Shown: positions 1 through 6,885 of the stretch, piece by piece
How the letters are laid out: every line of letters starts with the position of its first letter
Position numbering within the stretch: position 1 is the first letter of the stretch
Source of the DNA: an uncultured Mucilaginibacter sp.
GTDB taxonomy: Bacteria > Bacteroidota > Bacteroidia > Sphingobacteriales > Sphingobacteriaceae
DNA length: 64,000 nucleotides
Reading direction: 5' to 3'
Assembly: GCA_913775265.1 (NCBI GenBank)
Contig: CAJYJH010000045.1
Location: 27,228 to 91,227, forward strand
Program-made: the position numbers and the translations under genes
The notes under the pieces: generated by a model
The model's input: only the letters and a program-made list of their open reading frames with translations
The model's database searches: none
What the model was told of the DNA's origin: nothing

Positions 1-434
1 ACGAAGCCGAAGCCGCCGAATGCATTGCCGGTTATGTATTGCATAATGATGTGTCGGAGCGCGAATTTCAGTTAGAGCGTAATGGTACTTGGGATAAGGG
101 AAAGGGCTGCGATACCTTTGCACCGCTGGGCCCATTTTTGGCTACTGCAGATGAAGTAAGTGATGTAGATAACCTGCGTTTGTGGTTGAATGTCAACGGT
201 GAAAAGATGCAGGACGGTACCACTGCAAACTTAATTTTTAAGATCCCTTTCCTGATATCGTACGTGAGTCAGTTTATGACTTTGCTGCCTGGCGATGTGA
301 TTTCGACCGGAACGCCGGCTGGCGTAGGCTTAGGTTTTAGCCCACCGGTATACCTTAAACCCGGTGATGTGATTGAGCTGGGTATTGATGGTTTGGGTAC
401 TCAAAAGCAAACGGTGGTAGCCTACAGCAAATAA
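1..434 (+). CDS. Fumarylacetoacetate hydrolase family protein, 5' truncated
   Basis: The reading frame is open from base 3 with no start in the window, so only the C-terminal ~143 residues are present. It shows the FAH-fold landmarks NDVSER (metal/active-site region), FAPLGPF, and TGTPAGVG close to the C-terminus, followed by the usual GDVIEL segment. Members of this family (HpcE/YcgM/FAHD1 type) cleave or decarboxylate 2-oxo acids in the cytoplasm with Mg2+. Which substrate is used cannot be told from this fragment. The gene ends before a clear terminator. Family assignment is confident and the reaction is not. Confidence 0.9.
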   Translation, partial: EAEAAECIAGYVLHNDVSEREFQLERNGTWDKGKGCDTFAPLGPFLATADEVSDVDNLRLWLNVNGEKMQDGTTANLIFKIPFLISYVSQFMTLLPGDVISTGTPAGVGLGFSPPVYLKPGDVIELGIDGLGTQKQTVVAYSK

Positions 435-450
435 CTGGTATCAACATTTT

Positions 451-490
451 AAACGCCTGCATTTCCTTGGGGAGATGCAGGCGTTTTTGT
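451..490 (+). terminator. Intrinsic terminator after the FAH-family gene
   Basis: A perfect 12-bp stem (451-462 with 475-486, AAACGCCTGCAT/ATGCAGGCGTTT) has a 12-nt loop and runs into TTTTTGTTTG. It lies 17 bp after the stop codon. Confidence 0.85.
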
Positions 491-709
491 TTGTAGTGGC
501 TGATATAGACCCTTTACAAAAGGCCTTATTTTATGTTTAAATCGGTATAACACTAAGCTGTGCTTGTACGTACAACGAGCCAAATAGCGTATTTAAAGCG
601 TGACAGTGATGTTAATCAGCCATCATTATAAAGGTATTTTACTATTTAAAAGATGGCCGGCAACACTGGCAACGCCCTACGATTTTAACACGTATCCCTA
701 TATAACTAT

Positions 710-1594
710 ATGATCAAAACCGACAGGCGTTTAAGTGTGGTTTATGCTTGCGATAACAATTTTGCTCCATTGCTCGCAGCATCAATCAAATCGCTGGAGA
801 TAAATTCGGCAGGTTCGCAAAAAGACATCTATATTATTGATGATGGTATCAGTGCGGCCAGTCGGCAAAAGCTGATCAGCTCCATCACCAGCAACGAAAT
901 TACCCTGAAGTTTTTACCCGTTAAAGATGTGGTAGGTAAAATAACCATCCCGTATTTTAACAACGCTGCCCTTCCGGTTACTACGTTTTTCCGCCTGTTT
1001 GTACACACGTTTATTCCGGAAGGTACCGAGCGGGTACTTTATCTGGATTCTGACATGATTGTACTGGGTGACATTGCCGAGCTTTGGGAGGTTGATTTTG
1101 GCGATAACATCATCGCTGCCGTACAGGATCCGGGTATTAAAACGCTGGGCTGCTCGTGGGGCGGGGGCGTGCGCAACTACGCTGAGCTCGGTTACCAGGC
1201 CGATGATCAGTACCTCAATGCCGGCCTGCTGCTCATCAACCTTAAAAAATGGAACGAGTTTGACGTATGCGGCAAAGCACTGGATGCTGCTGTTAAATAC
1301 CAAAAGCACATTGTATACGGCGACCAGTACTGCTTAAACGCCGTGCTGGCCAACCGCTGGCTGCCTCTTGATCCGGAGTGGAACCACCTGGTGGATAACG
1401 ACAAGCCCGGTGCCAAGCTGTTGCATTACATTGGTAACAAACCTATCTACACCAACTACACCTACAGCCAAAAGTATAAGGATATCTTTTTTGATTACCT
1501 GAACCAAACGGCCTGGCGTAATTTTAAAATGGTAGGTGCGTTTACCCGCCGGGTGCGCATGATCAGACGTTTTATCAGAAAAGTAACCGGTTAA
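710..1594 (+). CDS. Glycosyltransferase family 8 protein
   Basis: The 294-residue protein begins VVYACDNNFAPLLAASIKSL, the typical GT8 nucleotide-sugar binding start. It carries the metal-binding DxD as YLDSDMIVLGDI (DSD at residues 113-115), a DQYCLNAVL segment and a late HYIGNKP, the family's HxxGxxKP-like motif. GT8 enzymes are retaining transferases (galactosyl-, glucosyl- and related) that use UDP-sugars at the cytoplasmic face, for example in LPS outer core. The C-terminus is basic (RRVRMIRRFIRK), which would suit membrane-surface attachment. It is the first of three co-directional genes with a GT2 and a flippase, so export-linked glycan assembly is inferred. The sugar is unknown. Confidence 0.92.
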   Translation: MIKTDRRLSVVYACDNNFAPLLAASIKSLEINSAGSQKDIYIIDDGISAASRQKLISSITSNEITLKFLPVKDVVGKITIPYFNNAALPVTTFFRLFVHTFIPEGTERVLYLDSDMIVLGDIAELWEVDFGDNIIAAVQDPGIKTLGCSWGGGVRNYAELGYQADDQYLNAGLLLINLKKWNEFDVCGKALDAAVKYQKHIVYGDQYCLNAVLANRWLPLDPEWNHLVDNDKPGAKLLHYIGNKPIYTNYTYSQKYKDIFFDYLNQTAWRNFKMVGAFTRRVRMIRRFIRKVTG

Positions 1595-1613
1595 TCTCAT
1601 TATATCAATTTCA

Positions 1614-2402
1614 ATGTCGGCAAAATATCAATTCGACCGGGTAACCATGCTGGTTACACATTATAACCGCAGCAAATCATTAGAACATTTACTGAAGCGT
1701 TGCGCTGAAGAAAACTTAGGTTTTGACGAAATCGTAGTATCCGACGATGGCAGCAAACCTGCACACTTGGAATATGTTAAACAACTTCAGGCAAAGTACA
1801 ATTTCAGGCTGATTACCACGCCGGTAAACAAAGGCTTGGGCAATAATATTAACAAGGGACAAGACGCTGTAACCTCGCCATACACCTTGTATGTACAGGA
1901 AGATTTTGAACCAACGCCTGAGTTCGCCAGCAACTTTTACAATGCGGTAAAACTAATGGATAGCGAAAGCTGGGACATGATCCGCTTTTACACCTTCCCG
2001 TGGGCACCGTTTCCTTACCTGCAAAACTATAAGTACGGTTACGCCAAGATGTTGTTTAAGCCATACGTATGGCACATGAACCACTTAAAGTTCCGCATCT
2101 ACAGCGACCACCCTCACCTGCGCCGCAGCAACTACTTTGAGAAATTTGGCCGCTACGTTGAAGGAGAGCGCGGAGACCCTACCGAGTACAATATGTGCTT
2201 AAAGTTTATCCAAAAAGGGGGTAAGGCGCTGATGTTTAACGGCCCGGATTTGTTTTTGCACGAGGCTGGTGCCATTGAGCCCAACACCATGGTGCGCAGT
2301 AAATGGAAGCTGAGCAACTCGTTACCGGTAACCACTTTGCGCCGCATGTACCTCATTGGCAAAGTGGTGAACAGCTCGGTGCAGCTCAAGCGCATGAAAT
2401 AA
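1614..2402 (+). CDS. Glycosyltransferase family 2 protein
   Basis: The 262-residue protein has a GT-A fold start, VTMLVTHYNRSKSLEHLLKR, then VVSDDGS (residues ~42-48) and NKGLGNNINKG. The position of the usual DxD reads YVQEDFEPTPEF, so the metal motif is QED rather than DxD, a variant seen in some GT2 branches. There is no membrane segment. It starts 19 bp after the GT8 gene, so the two are almost certainly co-transcribed. Its role is to add a sugar to a cell-surface glycan, acceptor unknown. Confidence 0.88.
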   Translation: MSAKYQFDRVTMLVTHYNRSKSLEHLLKRCAEENLGFDEIVVSDDGSKPAHLEYVKQLQAKYNFRLITTPVNKGLGNNINKGQDAVTSPYTLYVQEDFEPTPEFASNFYNAVKLMDSESWDMIRFYTFPWAPFPYLQNYKYGYAKMLFKPYVWHMNHLKFRIYSDHPHLRRSNYFEKFGRYVEGERGDPTEYNMCLKFIQKGGKALMFNGPDLFLHEAGAIEPNTMVRSKWKLSNSLPVTTLRRMYLIGKVVNSSVQLKRMK

Positions 2403-2452
2403 GCGCACTTTTTTATATCATTAAATACCCTAATTAACACCCGTAAGCGCTG

Positions 2453-3817
2453 ATGCTGGCTAAGATTAAGCAGATACTCGATAAACTGAGAAACCCTCAT
2501 ATTATTAACCTGGTGGGCAACGCCGTGATGTCGGTGCTTAACATGGTGCTGGTAGCCGTGCTGTTTAACTACCTTAAGGTAGACGAGATGGGAGTGTGGT
2601 TCTTTTTTCAGGGTACTATTGGTTTGGTAGATACCTTTAGGTCGGGTTTGTTAACTACCGCATTTATAACCTCTTATGCAGGTACAGCCAAAGAGCGTGC
2701 TGCCGAAGTAGCCGGTTCGGCCTGGTTTTTAGCTTTGCTTATTACGGGGTTATTTGTGCTGGTTAATTTAGTGTATTTGGCTATTCCTTTCCACGTGGGC
2801 GACGAAGGTTTAAACCTGTTTATCCGTTGGTTCGGTTTGATCTTTGTGTTCACGCTGCCTTCGTTTATTGCCAGCTGCGTGGCGCAGGCCGAACAGCGTT
2901 TCGACCGGTTGTTGTACATCCGAGTTATCAGCACGGGCCTGTCTATCGTGTTGGTTTTAGTGCTCATTGCCACCAAGCATATTAATTTCATGAATGTAGT
3001 TTACTCGGGCTTTGTGGCCGGCAGTGTAACCAGTTTGGCTACGGTTATTTTCGGCTGGGCCAGGGTAGATACCATCTTTAAAAAATCGGCTAAAACGGTA
3101 AAGGCATTGTTTGCCTTTGGTAAATACAGTGTGGGCACCTCGCTGGGCAGTAATCTGTTTAGGTACTCCGACACAGCTATTATTAACTTTATGCTGGGAC
3201 CAAGCAGTTTGGCGGTGTATAACCTGGGCTTGCGGTTAATGGAACTGGTAGAAATTCCTTTGCGCAGCTTCGCCGCCACCATTATGCCGCCCTTGTCCGC
3301 CGCTTACAATCAGGATAATAAGTACCATGTGATCTACCTGCTTAAAAAGTACTCGGGCTTATTAACCGTAATTTTAATACCGGTGGTGATTGGTTCCTTA
3401 TTCTTTGCCGAGGTAGCCATCTGGATTGTTGATAAAAAATACCTGGCTACGCCGGCAGCCAACGTATTCCGGGTGTTTATGACCTTTGCGTTGCTGTACC
3501 CGGTAGAGCGCTTTATGGCCCTCACGCTGGATGCCATCAATCAGCCTAAGGTCAACATGGTAAAACTCATCTTTATGCTGGCCGCCAACGTTATCGGCGA
3601 TTTTTTAGGGGTGTGGATATTCGGAAACATTTACGGTGTAGCTTTGGCCACCATCCTGCCTATCCTCACCGGCTTAGTCATCAGTTACAACTGGCTGCAA
3701 CGCTACGAAAAATTCAACCTTTGGGACGTCTACAAAATAGGCTGGCTCGAAACTCAGTGGTTAATTAAGGATAGCTTGGCGATGGTAAGGAAGAAGAAGG
3801 GTGCGGTGTCTGAGTAG
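2453..3817 (+). CDS. Lipopolysaccharide/oligosaccharide flippase (Wzx-like, MATE/MVF superfamily)
   Basis: The 454-residue protein is very hydrophobic, with about 12 predicted membrane segments from residue ~18 (VGNAVMSVLNMVLVAVLFNY) onward and a basic C-terminal tail (MVRKKKGA). Segments such as YSDTAIINFMLGPSSLAVYNLG and the even hydrophobic periodicity fit polysaccharide-synthesis flippases that move undecaprenyl-linked glycans across the inner membrane. It follows the two glycosyltransferases by 50 bp and ends the operon. No polymerase or ligase gene is next to it, so this is a partial glycan gene set rather than a full capsule locus. Confidence 0.85.
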   Translation: MLAKIKQILDKLRNPHIINLVGNAVMSVLNMVLVAVLFNYLKVDEMGVWFFFQGTIGLVDTFRSGLLTTAFITSYAGTAKERAAEVAGSAWFLALLITGLFVLVNLVYLAIPFHVGDEGLNLFIRWFGLIFVFTLPSFIASCVAQAEQRFDRLLYIRVISTGLSIVLVLVLIATKHINFMNVVYSGFVAGSVTSLATVIFGWARVDTIFKKSAKTVKALFAFGKYSVGTSLGSNLFRYSDTAIINFMLGPSSLAVYNLGLRLMELVEIPLRSFAATIMPPLSAAYNQDNKYHVIYLLKKYSGLLTVILIPVVIGSLFFAEVAIWIVDKKYLATPAANVFRVFMTFALLYPVERFMALTLDAINQPKVNMVKLIFMLAANVIGDFLGVWIFGNIYGVALATILPILTGLVISYNWLQRYEKFNLWDVYKIGWLETQWLIKDSLAMVRKKKGAVSE

Positions 3818-3997
3818 GGTTATTTCAGTTGCTAATAATACTCCATCCAAGCCATCTCGCTTTATTTATTCGGTATTACACAGGCTAAATTGGTTTATGC
3901 GTTTTGATTCAAACCAGTGGAAGTTTACTTACTTCAGCCCGCTCATTGTATTCCAAGTAAAAAGCAAGGAACAATTGATTTTTTTCAGGCAGCCGAG

Positions 3998-4463
3998 AGC
4001 ACCACAGGCTGCTTAGCTTTTGCCCCTGCTTCGCGCTTTGGGCCTGCGCTTCTGCAAAATCTAAAATGCCTTTTTCAGCCGCACAGGGCCGCCATGTGCG
4101 GCCCGTCTTTCGGCCGAAGCTGGGGAGGGTGACGGGCCCCCCAGCCCCCTAAAGGGGGCGCAGCCCCGCCTAAATAAGCTCTCCTAAATCCTTTCCAAAG
4201 GAGAGGACTTTTGATTGGCGGGATGTCGACATTGAATTTTGTAAATTCCTAAAATTCTACAAATTCCGGTTCAGACCAAAGCGCAAAGGCCTGCTGTTGC
4301 GCCCGGGCCAGCGTGGGCCTTGTGTGGCTGTGAGGTGATCGCAACAGCTAGGCCTCTATTCACGGAGTGTTTGTTTTTTTATAGGTGTTCATGAGATCGC
4401 TGCGCTAAGTTTGGGTACTTTGTGGCTATGACAAAGTACCAGCACCCGCGGCGAACGAGCGGA
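3998..4463 (+). repeat. Composite intergenic hairpin element, copy A
   Basis: The 882-bp gap 3818-4699 has no credible gene but is filled with recurrent modules. These are an 18-nt block at 3998-4015 and a 26-nt block at 4049-4074, both identical in copy B; a GCCCCCT-AA-AGGGGGC palindrome (4144-4159); a CTCTCC/GGAGAG hairpin (~4180-4206); an AAATTCCGGTTCAG block (~4260-4274); a large imperfect hairpin 4288-4354 (GGCCTGCTGTTGCG ... CGCAACAGCTAGGCC); a linker shared with copy F (4358-4410); a perfect 10-bp hairpin GGTACTTTGT-N7-ACAAAGTACC (4414-4440); and CCGC...GCGG (4446-4463). Short open frames inside are repeat translations. Confidence 0.8.
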
Positions 4464-4615
4464 CGAAGTGAGTAAGTAACCACCGTCTCATATTAAAGGC
4501 TGTAGAAGCCGAAATTACTTAGCAAGCCTAAGATAAACGTAAACACAGGGTCACGCCTCATATAAAACCAATATAAATTAATCTACCTTTTTCATAGACA
4601 TTATCCAAACCTTTA

Positions 4616-4623
4616 TATATTTG
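4616..4623 (+). promoter_or_regulatory. Bacteroidota -7 promoter element for the peroxiredoxin gene
   Basis: TATATTTG matches TAnnTTTG exactly, 76 bp before the chosen ATG. The -33 region is only T-rich (CCTTTTT) and does not show TTTG. Transcription would start near 4630. Confidence 0.5.
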
Positions 4624-4699
4624 TCATAATCCCAATGCTTTGCTAACAATGGCGCGGAGCAGGGGTTATTACATTGTTCAATACTTAAATTTAACCGAT

Positions 4700-5335
4700 A
4701 TGAGTTTACGATTAGGCGATAAGGCCCCGAACTTCAAGGCCAAAACATCAAAAGGCGAAATAGATTTTTACGAATTTTTAGGTGATAGCTGGGGCGTGTT
4801 ATTTTCGCACCCTGCCGATTATACACCGGTGTGTACCACCGAGCTTGGCCGTACTGCAGCCTTAAAAGACGAGTTTGAAAAACGCAATGTAAAAGTAGCG
4901 GCCCTGAGTGTGGACTCGGTTGAATCACATTATGGCTGGATTGACGATATCAACGAAACGCAAAACGTAGAAGTAAACTTCCCGATCATCGGCGACGAAA
5001 ACCGCGAGATTGCCGAGGCTTATGATATGATTCACCCCAATGCATCAGCTACCGCAACCGTACGCTCGTTGTTTGTGATTGCGCCCGACAAAACCATTAA
5101 GCTGATCATCAGCTACCCGGCATCAACAGGTCGTAACTTTCAGGAAATTTTACGGGTGATCGACTCACTGCAATTAACCGCTAACTACAGCGTAGCTACA
5201 CCTGCCGATTGGAAAGAAGGCGAAGATGTAGTGATTACACCAGCCGTGAAAGACGAGGATGTGCCAGCTAAGTTCCCGAAAGGCCACACCGTAATTAAGC
5301 CTTACCTGCGCATGACGCCACAGCCAAACAAATAG
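4700..5335 (+). CDS. 1-Cys peroxiredoxin (Prx6/AhpC-TSA family)
   Basis: The 211-residue protein starts at ATG 4700 (MSLRLGDKAPNF). An in-frame TTG at 4640 would add 20 residues outside the conserved fold and lies almost at the predicted transcript start. The peroxidatic Cys45 is in HPADYTPVCTTE; Arg near residue 126 (TVRSLF) and the C-terminal ADWKEGEDVVI and RMTPQPNK are the Prx6 signature. No other cysteine is present, so it is a true 1-Cys enzyme that needs an outside thiol for recycling. It reduces H2O2 and organic peroxides in the cytoplasm. It converges on an Rrf2 regulator across a shared terminator. Confidence 0.93.
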   Translation: MSLRLGDKAPNFKAKTSKGEIDFYEFLGDSWGVLFSHPADYTPVCTTELGRTAALKDEFEKRNVKVAALSVDSVESHYGWIDDINETQNVEVNFPIIGDENREIAEAYDMIHPNASATATVRSLFVIAPDKTIKLIISYPASTGRNFQEILRVIDSLQLTANYSVATPADWKEGEDVVITPAVKDEDVPAKFPKGHTVIKPYLRMTPQPNK

Positions 5336-5359
5336 TTGGCTGTAGGTTGATAAACATAA

Positions 5360-5408
5360 AAAGAGCCGGAGCGTATGCAAGTTTATTCTGCATCAGCTCC
5401 GGCTCTTT
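5360..5408. terminator. Bidirectional terminator between peroxiredoxin and Rrf2 genes
   Basis: A perfect 13-bp stem AAAGAGCCGGAGC (5360-5372) pairs with GCTCCGGCTCTTT (5396-5408), with an inner ATGCA/TGCAT extension. A-tract before and T-tract after allow function on both strands. Confidence 0.9.
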
Positions 5409-5429
5409 AGTTTTATTGTGCTTACGGGT

Positions 5430-5879
5430 TTACAAACCCAGCAGTGCCGAATCGCCCAAGGCAACTTCTTTATCAATCAGGTCGGCAATACTGGTTTCCG
5501 ATAATATTTTAAGTGTTGCATCGCGGATATCTAAAAACATACTGCGGATGCCGCAGGTAGATTCATTGTGGCATTCCTCACAACGGTGATAAAAGTTAAG
5601 GCTCACGCAGGGCACCATAGCAACGGGGCCATCGGTAACGCGCAGTACACTAACTAAATAAATATCTTTAGGGTCTTTATTGAGCGCGTAGCCACCACCG
5701 GCTCCTTTTTTACTGTATAAAAAGCCTGCTTTGCGCATTTCCAGCAATATGACTTCCAAAAACTTTTTAGGTATTTTTTCCAGCTCGGCAATTTGTGCAA
5801 TCTGCATAGGCGGCTTGTCGCGGTTTTTGCCCATCACAATCAACGCTTTAATGGCATACTTGGTCTTTTTTGATAGCAT
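5430..5879 (-). CDS. Rrf2-family transcriptional regulator with four-cysteine cluster motif
   Basis: The 149-residue protein starts MLSKKTKYAIKALIVMG, the Rrf2 winged-helix start, followed by PKKFLEVILLEMRKAGFLYSKKGAGGGY, which contains the wing. Cysteines 91, 100, 103 and 109 (spacing C-x8-C-x2-C-x5-C) sit where IscR and NsrR carry their [Fe-S] ligands (three Cys in IscR), so redox or NO sensing by an iron-sulphur cluster is likely. Targets are not shown in the sequence; the convergent peroxiredoxin is a neighbour but does not share its promoter. Many Bacteroidota members of this type sit near sulphur-assimilation genes, which are absent here. Confidence 0.9.
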   Translation of the reverse strand: MLSKKTKYAIKALIVMGKNRDKPPMQIAQIAELEKIPKKFLEVILLEMRKAGFLYSKKGAGGGYALNKDPKDIYLVSVLRVTDGPVAMVPCVSLNFYHRCEECHNESTCGIRSMFLDIRDATLKILSETSIADLIDKEVALGDSALLGL

Positions 5880-6186
5880 AGATTACACTAAAATAAATAC
5901 AATGATAACAATAAAATTGCAGGCAACCAGCATAACGCTGTTACAACATCATTAAACCGGCAGGGACTCCAATTGTTGCATTACGCCTTGTCAACCATAC
6001 ATCTGTGTAAACGTTATGTGCCCATGAATGTTACAGTATGGCGTACGGAGTGTTGCCGGTCGGTCAGGCTATTGTCAGTAATGGCAAATATGCCCATCAT
6101 CTAAGGCTTAATGGGTCAACTTATGGGCTTTAGCGTTGTAACATACACGACCTACTGAAGTCTATCACATATATTAAATTAAACTA
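5880..6186. other. Gene-free divergent promoter region
   Basis: These 307 bases separate the Rrf2 gene from the ybbA-like gene. No open frame, clear TAnnTTTG match or strong hairpin was seen; it must contain both promoters. Confidence 0.5.
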
Positions 6187-6885
6187 TTGTTAGTGGAAAA
6201 CATACTGCACATAGCTCAATTGAGTAAAACCTATAACAGCGCCGGTAAAACGCTTTCGGTGCTGGATGATATTAATTTTTCGATAGCCACCGGCTCTACC
6301 AACGCTATTGTTGGCCCTTCGGGCAGCGGTAAAACCACCTTGTTAGGCCTATGCGCCGGGCTTGACCGGGCCAGCGCTGGTGAGGTGGTGCTCAACGGCA
6401 TCAACCTCAATAACCTGAGCGAAGATAAACGTGCGCAGGTACGCAACCAGTACGTGGGCTTCATCTTCCAGAACTTCCAGTTGCTGCCTACCTTAACCGC
6501 GCTCGAAAACGTAATGGTGCCGTTAGAGCTGCGCGGCGAACGTGATATTAGAAACCGAGCAATGGATTTGCTGGACAAAGTTGGTTTGGCCGGGCGGAGC
6601 CACCACTTTCCTACGCAATTATCGGGTGGCGAGCAGCAGCGGGTATCTATTGCCCGGGCTTTCTCTAACGCGCCCAAGATTTTGTTTGCCGATGAGCCTA
6701 CCGGCAACCTGGATGCCGAAACCGGCGAACGCGTGCAAAAACTGCTGTTTGATTTAAACCAGGATGCCGGCACTACGCTGGTGGTGGTAACGCACGATCT
6801 GGAGCTGGCTCGCAAAACGCAGCGCGTTTTGAGCATTAAAGGCGGCAAACTGGTGTCGGACGAAAAAACAGCCAATAATTTATGA
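6187..6885 (+). CDS. ybbA: ABC transporter ATP-binding protein (YbbA/LolD type)
   Basis: The 232-residue ATPase has Walker A GPSGSGKTT (residues 43-51), Q-loop FIFQNFQLLP, signature LSGGEQQRVSIARA, Walker B ILFADEPTGNLD and H-loop VVTHD. The start is uncertain: TTG 6187 or GTG 6193, with no ATG upstream of the conserved core. Its stop overlaps the ATG of the permease (ATGA), showing translational coupling. With that permease and the GDSL esterase it matches the ybbA-ybbP-tesA neighbourhood known from other bacteria. It energises transport or extraction of a membrane-associated substrate that has not been defined. Confidence 0.9.
   Translation: MLVENILHIAQLSKTYNSAGKTLSVLDDINFSIATGSTNAIVGPSGSGKTTLLGLCAGLDRASAGEVVLNGINLNNLSEDKRAQVRNQYVGFIFQNFQLLPTLTALENVMVPLELRGERDIRNRAMDLLDKVGLAGRSHHFPTQLSGGEQQRVSIARAFSNAPKILFADEPTGNLDAETGERVQKLLFDLNQDAGTTLVVVTHDLELARKTQRVLSIKGGKLVSDEKTANNL

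Noticed and set aside
3801..4132. Two overlapping open frames of 71 codons after the flippase gene
   Set aside because: They lie in and beside composite repeat copy A, have repeat-like composition and no protein features.
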